From: Pseudomonadota bacterium
Lineage (GTDB): Bacteria; Desulfobacterota; Desulfovibrionia; Desulfovibrionales; Desulfovibrionaceae
Assembly: GCA_018817515.1 (NCBI GenBank)
Contig: JAHIUD010000091.1
Coordinates: 1 to 36,596, forward strand
Length of the DNA stretch: 36,596 nt
Direction: 5' to 3'
Part shown: positions 1 through 7,564 of the stretch, one piece after another
Layout: each line of letters begins with the position of its first letter
Numbering within the stretch: position 1 is the stretch's first letter
The notes under the pieces: model-generated
Database searches by the model: none
What the model was told of the DNA's origin: nothing
Seen by the model: only the letters and a program-made list of their open reading frames with translations
Translations under genes and position numbers: made by a program

Positions 1-657
1 CGCGCGCCAGTATGCCTGCACGGAAGCCTGGCCGTTCTCCCAGACCAGGCTGTGCCCGGCCGGGAGCTGGCGGATCTGCGCGAAGATGCTCCTCGGGGCG
101 CTGGTGTTTTTGAGCCCCAGGTACTGGAACAGGGCCGCCGGGTCCAGGCCGCGCCCGACTTCCGGGCACAAGAGCAGGCTCTTGATCTCCGAGGCGAAGT
201 ACAGCTGTCCGCCTGTGATGGCGTAGTACAGCGGCTTCTTGCCCACACGGTCGCGACTGAGGGTAAGGCGCTGCCTGGGGGCGTCCCAGATGGCCGTGGC
301 GAACATGCCGTTGGCGCCCTCGGGCCAGTCTGCGCCGCGCTCCTCGTAGAGGTGCACGATGGTCTCGGTGTCGGAATGGTCGGTGCGGAACAGGTGCCCA
401 CGCGTGACGAGCCCGCGCCGCAGCTCCATGTGGTTGTAAATCTCGCCGTTGAAGACGAGGTGCACATCCCGGCCCTCGTTGGCCACGGGCTGGCGGCCGC
501 CGGAGAGGTCAACGATGGACAGCCTGCGCATGGCCATGTTGATGCCAGGGGCTTCGAAGAAGCCATCCTCATCCGGACCGCGGTGGGTGATGGCCCAGCT
601 CATGGCCCGCAAGAGCTCAGGCCGGGCCGGGCCGGTGAAACCAACGATGCCGCACAT
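1..657 (-). CDS. asnB: Asparagine synthase (glutamine-hydrolysing), N-terminal part; runs off the window
   Basis: The first 219 codons are present. The protein starts Met-Cys-Gly-Ile-Val-Gly, so Cys2 is exposed as the class II glutamine amidotransferase nucleophile after Met removal. Further family marks are THRGPDEDG, RRLSIVDLSGGRQP, FNGEIYN and SRDRVGKKPLYY. By family it moves glutamine amide nitrogen to aspartate, using ATP in the C-terminal synthetase domain, which lies outside the window. The start at 657 has a GAGG ribosome site 7 bases upstream. It lies 33 bases downstream of the wHTH/nucleotidyltransferase gene on the same strand and may share its promoter. AsnB paralogues often sit in surface-polysaccharide loci, where they may amidate sugars, so a role outside asparagine supply is possible. 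Confidence 0.93.
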   Translation of the reverse strand, partial: MCGIVGFTGPARPELLRAMSWAITHRGPDEDGFFEAPGINMAMRRLSIVDLSGGRQPVANEGRDVHLVFNGEIYNHMELRRGLVTRGHLFRTDHSDTETIVHLYEERGADWPEGANGMFATAIWDAPRQRLTLSRDRVGKKPLYYAITGGQLYFASEIKSLLLCPEVGRGLDPAALFQYLGLKNTSAPRSIFAQIRQLPAGHSLVWENGQASVQAYWRA

Positions 658-690
658 GTCATGCCTCGATTGTTCTCATATTGCTCAGGA

Positions 691-1215
691 TTAAAGCAAT
701 TTCCAATGAGGCCGTTTGAGGAAGATATCTCGGTTGAGCTCAAAATCTTCTGATAAAAGGGAGATGAGGCGCACCTTGCGTTTGATTTTGCTTTCTGCAA
801 TGCGCGCCAATTCATCCAGACGGGTGCGGTCCACTTCGCCAACCACTAGTAGGTCGATTAACCCAGTGTCTTTTCCGAGTGCGTAATCGTCAAGGATGTA
901 AACGGCCTCAACTTTGCCCAAGCTCGCAATGACCTCTTCCACCAGCTTGTCAATGCCGATGGTCTTGCGCACGATGGAACTGATTTCCGGGTAAAAGGGA
1001 TGGTTGGTGTTGGCCCGAAAATACGCGCTGCGGCCATTTTGTTCACGCTCAAGGTACCCGGCCTGGCTCAGGCTGTCGAGTTCCTCTTTGAGGGCGTTGG
1101 GCGAGAGTGCGAATTCCTTGGCCAGTTCCCGCAGGTAGCAGGATACTCCAGGGTTCAGAAATAGCTTCAGGAGAAGTTTGATGCGCGTCTTGGATGTGAA
1201 TAGCTGTGTGAGCAT
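691..1215 (-). CDS. Winged-helix DNA-binding / nucleotidyltransferase-fold protein
   Basis: The protein has 174 residues. Residues about 8-75 look like an ArsR-type winged helix (KLFLNPGVSCYLRELAKEF, then SPNALKEELDSL and a REQNGRSAYFRAN wing). Residues about 95-165 resemble a minimal nucleotidyltransferase fold (VEAVYILDDYALGKD, then GLIDLLVVGEVD). The usual GS motif and paired Asp residues are not clear, so catalysis is doubtful. The reading frame is open further upstream, but the wHTH fold begins at once after Met at 1215, and a good promoter lies directly before it. Two 60-base rows sampled by eye were 47% and 53% GC, below the neighbours, which suggests acquisition by transfer. Such proteins are known near polysaccharide clusters. 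A local regulator is my inference; the target is unknown. Confidence 0.8.
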   Translation of the reverse strand: MLTQLFTSKTRIKLLLKLFLNPGVSCYLRELAKEFALSPNALKEELDSLSQAGYLEREQNGRSAYFRANTNHPFYPEISSIVRKTIGIDKLVEEVIASLGKVEAVYILDDYALGKDTGLIDLLVVGEVDRTRLDELARIAESKIKRKVRLISLLSEDFELNRDIFLKRPHWKLL

Positions 1216-1221
1216 CTTGAG

Positions 1222-1250
1222 TTTGTACAGAAAAACAGGACAACAGTCAA
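1222..1250 (-). promoter_or_regulatory. Sigma-70-type promoter placed for a leaderless mRNA
   Basis: On the minus strand TTGACT (1245-1250) is followed by a 17-base spacer and TACAAA (1222-1227). Only six bases (CTCAAG) separate the -10 box from the ATG at 1215. A normal transcription start would fall at or within a base or two of the start codon, and no Shine-Dalgarno sequence is present. The gene is therefore predicted to be translated from a leaderless transcript. Confidence 0.65.
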
Positions 1251-1333
1251 CGGGGATTATCCTGAAATAGCATCTTGTCCCCTGGCCCTCCGCCCCTTGC
1301 CTCTTGCCCCGCGCAGGCGTACTCCCACTGTCC

Positions 1334-2074
1334 ATGCGCATCAAGCTGATGATTCCGTGTTTGGTTGAGGACTGCCTGCCCGAGATCGGCCTGGCCGTGG
1401 TCTCCGTGCTGGAGCGCCTGGGTTGCGGTGTCGGCCACCCAAAGGGCCAGACCTGCTGCGGCCAGATGGCCTTCAAGACCGGCGATGCGGCGGGCGCCCG
1501 CGCCCAGGCCCTGCGTTCGCTGGACGTATTCGCCGGACCGGAGCCTGTGGTCTGTCCGTCCGGCTCCTGCGCCAAGATGCTGCGCACCTACCCGCAGCTC
1601 TTTGAGCCCGGCACCCCGGACCACGCCCGCGCGCTTGCTCTGGCCGGGCGTGTCGTTGAGTTCTGCGAGTTCGTGCTTACGCTGCCGGGCGCGCCGGACT
1701 TTGGGGCCAGGCTCACGGCCCGGGCGGCCTTGCACCGTTCCTGCCAGCTCGATGGCTCTGACGCGCCGCAGCGCCTGCTCGCCGCCGTGCATGGCCTGAC
1801 CCTGCTTGAGCCCGAGCGCCCGGAGCGTTGCTGCGGCTTCGGCGGACTGTTCAGCCTGCAATTTCCCGCCGTGTCCGAGTCGCTGGTGGAGGACAAGGCC
1901 CGCGAGCTCCTGGCCCTGAACCCGGACATCCTGGTCAGCGCCGAGCCCAGCTGCCTCATGAACATCAGCGGGTATCTCTCTCGCAGCGGCAGCCCTGTGC
2001 GCACCCTGCACGCGGCACAGCTTCTTGACCTCGCCTTGAATGGAGCCCTGACCGGAGGTGTGTCGTGGTCCTGA
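1334..2074 (+). CDS. lutA: LutA/LldE-type (Fe-S)-binding subunit of the lactate utilization complex
   Basis: This 246-residue protein carries two CCG-type cysteine domains. The first holds IPCLVEDC, TCCGQMAF and CPSGSCAKM; the second holds HRSCQL, CCGFGGLF and PSCLMN. This is the LutA/LldE (YkgE) family, which with LutB and LutC oxidises L-lactate to pyruvate in the cytoplasm or at the membrane. The start at 1334 (MRIKLMIPC) matches the family N-terminus; a TTG at 1304 would only add ten atypical residues. No strong ribosome site is seen before it. It overlaps lutB by ten bases. In lactate-oxidising sulfate reducers this complex feeds electrons to sulfate reduction. No lactate permease or flavin dehydrogenase gene lies in the window. 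Confidence 0.9.
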   Translation: MRIKLMIPCLVEDCLPEIGLAVVSVLERLGCGVGHPKGQTCCGQMAFKTGDAAGARAQALRSLDVFAGPEPVVCPSGSCAKMLRTYPQLFEPGTPDHARALALAGRVVEFCEFVLTLPGAPDFGARLTARAALHRSCQLDGSDAPQRLLAAVHGLTLLEPERPERCCGFGGLFSLQFPAVSESLVEDKARELLALNPDILVSAEPSCLMNISGYLSRSGSPVRTLHAAQLLDLALNGALTGGVSWS

Positions 2075-3507
2075 CCTCCACCTTCACCCCGCGCAACTTT
2101 CGCGAGCAGAGCGAAAAGGCCTGCCACGACGCCACCCTGCGCGCCGTGCTGGACCACGCCACCCGCTATTTCATGGGCAAGCGCGGGGTCGCGCTGGAGG
2201 CCTTTGCCGACCGCGACACGCATTTCGCCCGTGCCCGCGCCGCCCGCCTGACAGCCCTCTCGCGCCTGCCGGACCTGCTGGAGCAGCTGGAGCAGCGCGC
2301 CACCGCCGCCGGAACCAAGGTCCACTGGGCGCATGACGCGGCCCAGGCCCGCGAGATCGTGGCGGGCATCGCCCGGGGCTGCGGGGCCAAGGTTGTGGTC
2401 AAGGGCAAGAGCATGGTCACGGAAGAGATCGCGCTCAATCCCGCGCTGGAAGCGGACGGAATCGAGGTCTGGGAGACGGACCTGGGCGAGTTCATCGTGC
2501 AGTTGGCCGAGGAGCCGCCCTCGCACATCATCGCGCCCTGCATCCACAAGTCCCGCGCTGATGTGGCCGCGCTGTTCCGCGAGAAGCTCGGCCTGGCCGG
2601 ATTGTCGGGTCAGGAGGACCTGGAGGACTCGGCCAGCATCCCGGAGCTGACGCTGCTCGCCCGCCGCGCCCTGCGCGAGAAGTTTCTGGCCGCGGACCTG
2701 GGCGTCACCGGGGTCAACATCGCCGTGGCCGAGACCGGCAGCGTGATTTTGGTGGAGAACGAGGGCAACATCCGCATGTCCACCACCTGCCCGCCGGTGC
2801 ACGTGGCCATCATGAGCCTGGAGAAGGTCGCGGCCAGCCTTGAGGACGCGGCGGACATCCTGCGCGTGCTGCCCCGCAGCGCCACGGGCCAGAAGATGTC
2901 CTCCTACGTGTCCGTGCTCACCGGGCCGCGTCGCAGCGGTGAGCTGGATGGCGCGCGCGAGACGCACCTTGTGATCCTGGACAACGGCCGTTCCGAGATC
3001 CTGGCCGATGCCGTGCTGCGCGAGGCGCTGTTGTGCTTCCGCTGCGGTGCCTGTCTCAATTCCTGCCCGGTGTACCAGACCATCGGCGGGCACGCCTACG
3101 GCTCGGTATACTCCGGCCCCATCGGCACGCTCTTGTCGAGCCTGCTGCTGCCCGCAAAGGACACCCGCGACCTGCCCTTTGGCTGCACGCTCTGCGGTGC
3201 CTGCAAGAAGACCTGCCCGCTGGGCATCGACCATCCGAAATTGATGCTGCGCCTGCGCGAAAGGGTGTGCGCGGGCAGCCCTGGCCTGGCCAGCGCGGCC
3301 CACACCTTCCTGGCCCTGCATCCGCTGGCCTACCGCCTGGTCATGGGCGCGGCCCGGGCCGTGGATCCGCACCTGAACCTGTTGCCGCGCCTGCCGGGCC
3401 TGCCCTCGGGCCTGGCCAGCTTCGTGGACTCGCGCCAGCCGCCGGAACTCAAGAAACCGTTCACCGCGCAGCTGCGCAATGCTCGCAAGAAGCGGGGGGG
3501 AGCATGA
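2065..3507 (+). CDS. lutB: LutB/LldF-type ferredoxin-like subunit of the lactate utilization complex
   Basis: This 480-residue protein has an N-terminal LUD domain (VVKGKSMVTEEIALN, then GVNIAVAETGSVILVENEGN) and two 4Fe-4S motifs near residues 325-385 (CFRCGACLNSCPVY and CTLCGACKKTCPL). A C-terminal LutB region follows. It passes electrons from lactate oxidation onward together with LutA and LutC. The GTG start at 2065 has GGAGG at 2054-2058, six bases upstream, inside the end of lutA; the stop overlaps the lutC start as ATGA. The three genes are therefore translationally coupled. Confidence 0.93.
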   Translation: MVLTSTFTPRNFREQSEKACHDATLRAVLDHATRYFMGKRGVALEAFADRDTHFARARAARLTALSRLPDLLEQLEQRATAAGTKVHWAHDAAQAREIVAGIARGCGAKVVVKGKSMVTEEIALNPALEADGIEVWETDLGEFIVQLAEEPPSHIIAPCIHKSRADVAALFREKLGLAGLSGQEDLEDSASIPELTLLARRALREKFLAADLGVTGVNIAVAETGSVILVENEGNIRMSTTCPPVHVAIMSLEKVAASLEDAADILRVLPRSATGQKMSSYVSVLTGPRRSGELDGARETHLVILDNGRSEILADAVLREALLCFRCGACLNSCPVYQTIGGHAYGSVYSGPIGTLLSSLLLPAKDTRDLPFGCTLCGACKKTCPLGIDHPKLMLRLRERVCAGSPGLASAAHTFLALHPLAYRLVMGAARAVDPHLNLLPRLPGLPSGLASFVDSRQPPELKKPFTAQLRNARKKRGGA

Positions 3508-4178
3508 TGAGCGTCGATGCCCGCCAGCGGATTCTCGACACCCTGCGCGCCGGTCTTGCGACCGCGCCCCTGACCGTGCCCGCGCCGCCTGCCCGGCCTG
3601 CCTCTTTGCCCGTGGGCCCGGACGCCTGGGCGCTCCTGGCCGAGGTGCTCGCGCCGCTGGACGTGCGCGTGCGCCTGGCCAAAACACCCGCCGAGGCCGC
3701 AAACCACGTGGCGGACATCGCCCGCGAGCGCGGCGCGCAAAGCTACGCCCGCTGGGAGCACATGCCCCCGGCTTTGGACATGGACGATGCCCTGGCTGGG
3801 CTCTCCCGCGTGCTTCCGGACTGCTGCCAGACCCTGGCTCATGTCGACATCGGCCTGACCTTTGCCCAGGCCGCGCTTATCGATTCCGGCAGCCTGGTGC
3901 TGGTGGCCGGGCGAGAGCGCCCGCGCGCAGTGTCGCTTTTGCCGCCCACCCATGTCTGCCTGGTGCCGCGCTCGGCCCTGGCGCCGGATGTCTCGGCCCT
4001 GCCGGAGCTCTTGCGCGCCCACGCCGATGCTTCCCCCTCGCTGCCCGCTGGCAAGCTCCCCTCCTGCCTGAATCTGGTCACCGGCCCGTCCAGCACTGCG
4101 GACATCGAGCTGGTGCTGGTGCGCGGGGTGCACGGCCCCGGCGCGCTGGACATCGTCGGGCTGGACTGGGACATCTAG
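3504..4178 (+). CDS. lutC: LutC/LldG-type LUD-domain subunit of the lactate utilization complex
   Basis: The product has 224 residues. The LUD domain is recognised by LTFAQAALIDSGSLVLVAG and the closing stretch LNLVTGPSSTADIELVLVRG, followed by HGPGALDIV. It is the third subunit of the LutABC lactate oxidation complex. Two adjacent ATG codons (3504 and 3507) can serve as start; the first overlaps the lutB stop as ATGA, and the purine-rich stretch GGGGGGGAGC lies just upstream. Residues about 20-35 are Pro/Ala-rich, probably a linker. No terminator is visible in the 135 bases before the next gene, but a candidate promoter lies there. Confidence 0.92.
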   Translation: MMSVDARQRILDTLRAGLATAPLTVPAPPARPASLPVGPDAWALLAEVLAPLDVRVRLAKTPAEAANHVADIARERGAQSYARWEHMPPALDMDDALAGLSRVLPDCCQTLAHVDIGLTFAQAALIDSGSLVLVAGRERPRAVSLLPPTHVCLVPRSALAPDVSALPELLRAHADASPSLPAGKLPSCLNLVTGPSSTADIELVLVRGVHGPGALDIVGLDWDI

Positions 4179-4228
4179 CGGCAAGAACTCCCCCCGGCCT
4201 GCCAACAGCGAATCGCGCCAGTTTTTCC

Positions 4229-4258
4229 TTGAACGCGTCCCGCGCCTGATGCTATGCC
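4229..4258 (+). promoter_or_regulatory. Candidate promoter for the C69 dipeptidase gene
   Basis: TTGAAC (4229-4234), an 18-base spacer and TATGCC (4253-4258) lie 55 bases before the ATG at 4314. The boxes are a moderate match to a sigma-70 promoter. Read-through from lutC is equally possible. Confidence 0.35.
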
Positions 4259-4313
4259 TTGGGGCTGATAGTCCCCGCATCTGTTCCCCGCATCTGTATT
4301 CAAGGAGGTTCGC

Positions 4314-6056
4314 ATGAAACGCGCAACCGGGCTCCTGGCCCTTTTGCTTTGCCTCGCCTTGGCCGCTGTCGCCGCATCCGTAGCCTTGGCCTGCACCACC
4401 ACCATCGTCGGCAAGAAGGCTTCGGCCGACGGCTCGGTCATGGTCTCGCATTCCGACGACGGCCTGAGCGACGCCCGGCTCGTCTACGTGCCCGCCAAGG
4501 ACCACAAGCCCGGCTCCATGCGCCCGGTGTACTACTCGCACTGCGCGCTGGACTTCAAGCCGCAGTGGGGCGGCACGGTCAGCCACCGCATCGTGGACGC
4601 CAAGCGCGCGCCCCTCTACGGCACCAAGGGCGACCCCAAGAGCGTGCCCCTGGGCTTCATCCCGCAGGTGGCGCACACCTACGCGTACTTCGACGCTAAC
4701 TACGGCATCATGAACGAGCACCAGCTGTCCATCGGCGAGTGCACGGACAAGGCCAAGGTCGAGCCTGAGCCGCAGCCGGGCAAGCGCATCTTCTACTCCG
4801 CCGAGCTCTCCCGCGTGGCCCTGGAACGCTGCAAGACCGCCCGCGAGGCCATCACGCTCATGGGCGCGCTCATCGACAAGTACGGCTACTACGGCACCGG
4901 CGAAACCCTCACCGTGGCCGACGCCAACGAAGGCTGGGTCTTTGAGATGGCAGGCTACGACAAGGACGGCACCGACGGCGTCTGGGTGGCCCAGCGCGTG
5001 CCCGACGACGGCTTCTTCGTGTCCTCCAACCAGTTCCGCATCCGCGACATCAAGACCAATGACCCGGACCAGATGCACTCGGCCAACATCTTCGACGCCG
5101 CCAAGAAAAACGGTTGGTGGAAGCCCTCCGACGGTCCGCTGGACTGGACCCGGGTCTACGGCGACGGCGAGTTCCACCACCCGTACTATTCGCTCAGGCG
5201 CGTGTGGCGCGCGCAGTCCCTGGCCGCGCCGTCCTTGAATCTCCCGGCCTGGGTCCAGGGCCCGTTCACCCGTGTCTATCCCTTTACCATCAAGCCCGAC
5301 CAGAAACTCGCCGTGGCCGACATCTTCGCCATCCACCGCGACAACTACGAGGGCACCGAGTTTGACCTGACCAAGGGCCTGGCCGCCGGTCCCTTCGGCG
5401 ATCCCAACCGCTACGAGGGCGGGGCCGAGTCCGCAGGCGACAGCCCGCTCTCCACCGTCAAGGGCAACTTCGAGCGCCCGCTGAACATCTACCGCTGCGT
5501 CTACGCCTATGTGAACCAGTCGCGCTCCTGGCTGCCCCCGGCCATCGGCGGTCTCACCTGGTTCGGCCCGGACCGCCCGGCCACCTCCACGCTCATGCCC
5601 TTCTACGCCGGGGCCAACGACCTGCCAAAGCCCATCCAGACCAGCGACATCCTGAAGTATGATCGCGGCAGCATGTGGACGGCCTTCAACTACGTGGCCA
5701 ACCAGGTCGAGCTCAAGTACTCCTTCATGATCAAGGACCTGCGCGCCGTGCGCGATCCCTTCGAGAGCCGTTTCTTCGGCCTGCAGAAGGACCTTGAGGC
5801 CAAGGCCCTGGCCCTGTGGACCAAGGGCGACGAGAAGGGCGCCAAGGCCCTCTTGACCAAGCACTCCGACAAGCAGGCCGCCGATGTGCTCAAGAGCTGG
5901 TGGACCCTGTCCGAACAGCTCTACGTGCGCTACAACGACGGCTACCGCAACGACAAGGACGGCATCGCCCAGCCCGTGTTCTATCCCGCGTGGTGGCTCA
6001 AGCTCGTGGGCTACGAGCAGGGCCCCCTGAGCTACCAGAAGCCCGCGCCCAAGTAA
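4314..6056 (+). CDS. Exported C69-family dipeptidase
   Basis: The 580-residue protein begins with a signal peptide (KR, a hydrophobic run to about residue 24, then ALA). Cleavage after Ala26 exposes Cys27 in ACTTTIVGKKASADGS, the N-terminal nucleophile of peptidase family C69 (U34). ANYGIMNEHQLSIGECTD and ETLTVADANEGWVFEM are also typical of the family. It should cleave dipeptides outside the cytoplasm, probably in the periplasm. The start is fixed by AAGGAGG at 4302-4308. A hairpin follows the gene. The exact substrate cannot be read from the sequence. Confidence 0.92.
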   Translation: MKRATGLLALLLCLALAAVAASVALACTTTIVGKKASADGSVMVSHSDDGLSDARLVYVPAKDHKPGSMRPVYYSHCALDFKPQWGGTVSHRIVDAKRAPLYGTKGDPKSVPLGFIPQVAHTYAYFDANYGIMNEHQLSIGECTDKAKVEPEPQPGKRIFYSAELSRVALERCKTAREAITLMGALIDKYGYYGTGETLTVADANEGWVFEMAGYDKDGTDGVWVAQRVPDDGFFVSSNQFRIRDIKTNDPDQMHSANIFDAAKKNGWWKPSDGPLDWTRVYGDGEFHHPYYSLRRVWRAQSLAAPSLNLPAWVQGPFTRVYPFTIKPDQKLAVADIFAIHRDNYEGTEFDLTKGLAAGPFGDPNRYEGGAESAGDSPLSTVKGNFERPLNIYRCVYAYVNQSRSWLPPAIGGLTWFGPDRPATSTLMPFYAGANDLPKPIQTSDILKYDRGSMWTAFNYVANQVELKYSFMIKDLRAVRDPFESRFFGLQKDLEAKALALWTKGDEKGAKALLTKHSDKQAADVLKSWWTLSEQLYVRYNDGYRNDKDGIAQPVFYPAWWLKLVGYEQGPLSYQKPAPK

Positions 6057-6080
6057 CGCGGCCAGTCAATTGACAGGGGT

Positions 6081-6125
6081 CGGCCCCGGAGCGATGGTCA
6101 TTTGAACCCGCTCCGGGGCCGCTTT
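6081..6125 (+). terminator. Hairpin between the dipeptidase and hydrolase genes
   Basis: A perfect 13-bp stem (CGGCCCCGGAGCG at 6081-6093 with its complement at 6109-6121) encloses a 15-base loop. Only CTTTG follows, so it is a weak intrinsic terminator or an mRNA 3'-end stabiliser. It lies 25 bases after the dipeptidase stop. Confidence 0.6.
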
Positions 6126-6160
6126 GCCTGCAGGCGGCCACAGCACACACAGGAGAACGC

Positions 6161-7123
6161 ATGCGCCGATCCGCCCCGACCGCCGTCGCCATCCTCTGCC
6201 TGCTCAGCCTTTCTCTGTCGCTCTGCGGCTGCGCGCCGAAAACCACAGCCACGCCCGAGCCCGCAACCCCCAGCGTCCAGAGCGTGCGCGTGGGCGACAC
6301 AATGCTCGACTACCGCGACCTGGGCGGCACGGGTCGACCATTGCTGCTCGTCACAGGTTTCGCCGCGACCATGGACATGTGGGACCCGGCGTTTGTGCGC
6401 AGCCTTGCCGCCAACCATAGGGTAATTCTCATGGACAACCGGGGCATGGGCGTGTCCAAGGCGCCAGACGGACCCCTCAGCATCAACCAGATGGCCCGGG
6501 ACGCCATCGGCCTGCTGGACGCGCTTGGCATCGCCCGGGCCGATGTGCTGGGCTGGTCCATGGGCGGCTGCATCGCCCAGGAAATGGCCCTGGCCAGGCC
6601 AAACCTCGTGGCCTCGCTGATCCTCTACTCCACCATGGGAGACAGTACCGGCATCCTGCCCGTGCTCGACCGCATGGCCGCCATGACGCCTGCTCAACTG
6701 CAACAGGCCCTGTTTCCCAAAGCCTGGGCCGATGCGCATCCCGACGTGTTCGCGCGTCTGCCTGCCCGCACCCGGCCGCCGGACATGAACATCATCGCCC
6801 GGCAATACGCGGCCATCGGCCAATGGCGCGGCGCCCTGCGCGACCTCCCGAGCCTGCGCTGCCCCGTGTTGCTTTTGGGCGGCCTCGACGACTGGGTCAC
6901 CCCGCCCGAACGGCTCCGGCAACTGGCCCAGGCCATCCCCGGCGCACAACTCGAAATGCTGCCCCAGTCCGGACACTGGATGATGCATCAGTACCCGCAG
7001 CAAATGGCCTGGCTCATCAATGCGTTCCTGACGCGCACCGCCCTCGCCGGATCGCACGAGCCAGTCACGCACCTCGCCTTGCCGGGTGCCGGGGTTCGTG
7101 CGGAGATGGCCCCTGGGGCCTGA
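6161..7123 (+). CDS. Alpha/beta-hydrolase lipoprotein
   Basis: The protein has 320 residues. A lipoprotein signal ends in the lipobox LCGC with Cys24 as the lipidation site. The rest is an alpha/beta-hydrolase: oxyanion region VTGFAATMDMWD, MDNRGMGVSK, nucleophile elbow GWSMGG (Ser133), acid in GGLDDWVTP and catalytic His in SGHWMMH. The substrate is unknown; esterase or peroxidase-like hydrolase activity is a family-level guess. The start follows CACAGGAG, about 8 bases upstream. The last 25 or so residues after AFLTRTAL lie beyond the fold, and the TGA stop at 7121 lies inside the first unit of a tandem repeat. The C-terminus may have been altered by the repeat. Confidence 0.85.
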   Translation: MRRSAPTAVAILCLLSLSLSLCGCAPKTTATPEPATPSVQSVRVGDTMLDYRDLGGTGRPLLLVTGFAATMDMWDPAFVRSLAANHRVILMDNRGMGVSKAPDGPLSINQMARDAIGLLDALGIARADVLGWSMGGCIAQEMALARPNLVASLILYSTMGDSTGILPVLDRMAAMTPAQLQQALFPKAWADAHPDVFARLPARTRPPDMNIIARQYAAIGQWRGALRDLPSLRCPVLLLGGLDDWVTPPERLRQLAQAIPGAQLEMLPQSGHWMMHQYPQQMAWLINAFLTRTALAGSHEPVTHLALPGAGVRAEMAPGA

Positions 7124-7257
7124 GCCACGAGGCTCCGGCGGCCTGAGCCAAGAGCCTCCGGCGGCCTGAGCCAAGAGCCTCCGGCGGCCTGAGCCACGAG
7201 GCTCCGGCGGCCTGAGCCAAGAGCCTCCGGCGGCCTGAGCCAAGAGCCTCCGGCGGC
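7120..7257 (+). repeat. Six tandem 23-bp repeats in a BAABAA pattern
   Basis: Six contiguous 23-bp units begin CTGAGCCA and end CTCCGGCGGC. Two variants exist: type A carries AAGAGCCT in the middle and type B carries CGAGGCT at the same place. The order is B-A-A-B-A-A, so a 69-bp unit was itself duplicated. Units directly abut, so this is not a CRISPR array. The array begins at the hydrolase stop codon and runs into the dispersed element that follows; its CTCCGGCGGC end is shared with the start of that element. Confidence 0.92.
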
Positions 7258-7410
7258 CAAAGGGCCTGAGGCCCTCTGGACTCCCCATAGGGCCTGGGCC
7301 GGGGGTGGTCGGGGCAGAGGCGTTGGCTGGGCTTGGCCCTGGCAATGTGCGCGAGTTTTGGAGCGAAGACGCTCAAAAACTCGCGCACGGTTGGCCCCCC
7401 TTCCGGGGGA
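7247..7410 (+). repeat. Dispersed 3'-end repeat element, copy A, with long hairpin
   Basis: The element starts with CCTCCGGCGGCC, then a small hairpin (AGGGCC-TGA-GGCCCT), then GGGCCTGGGC, a conserved block ending TTGGCCCTGGCAATGTGCGCG, and a long hairpin. That hairpin has 19-base arms (7347-7365 and 7370-7388), one G-A mismatch and loop AAGA; TTTT lies in the left arm and AAAAA in the right. The tail CGGTTGGCCCC is also conserved. Related copies lie at 10511, 19661 and, partly and inverted, 7512. The following 7411-7511 shows no gene; it holds only low-complexity G/C stretches. Confidence 0.8.
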
Positions 7411-7511
7411 GGAGTGCCGGGGCAGGGCCGGTAGTATTGGTGAGCACTGCTGTGGAGCAGGAGAGTGCGCTTTCTAAGAATCTTTCCATGACCACCCAAA
7501 GCGACAGGAAC

Positions 7512-7564
7512 CCTTCGCGTACTGGGGGGGCTGGGGGGCCTCAGGCCCCACAGCCGCCGGAGGC
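7512..7564 (-). repeat. Dispersed 3'-end repeat element, partial copy D (inverted)
   Basis: Read on the minus strand, the sequence GCCTCCGGCGGC starts at the stop codon of the glycosyltransferase gene and is followed by a perfect hairpin GGGGCC-TGA-GGCCCC. This is the first third of the element seen in copies A, B and C. The remainder is absent. As in the other copies, it directly follows a stop codon in the sense of transcription. Confidence 0.7.

Noticed and set aside
3330-5864. An open frame of 844 codons on the minus strand
   Set aside because: It lies antisense to lutB, lutC and the C69 dipeptidase, whose motifs and ribosome sites are clear. Long antisense frames are common at this GC content, and the translation shows no domain.
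6070-6098. Promoter with TTGACA at 6070-6075
   Set aside because: No acceptable -10 sequence lies 16 to 18 bases downstream; the site falls beside the hairpin after the dipeptidase gene.
7120-7257. CRISPR array
   Set aside because: The 23-bp units directly abut each other, there are no spacers and no cas genes are near.
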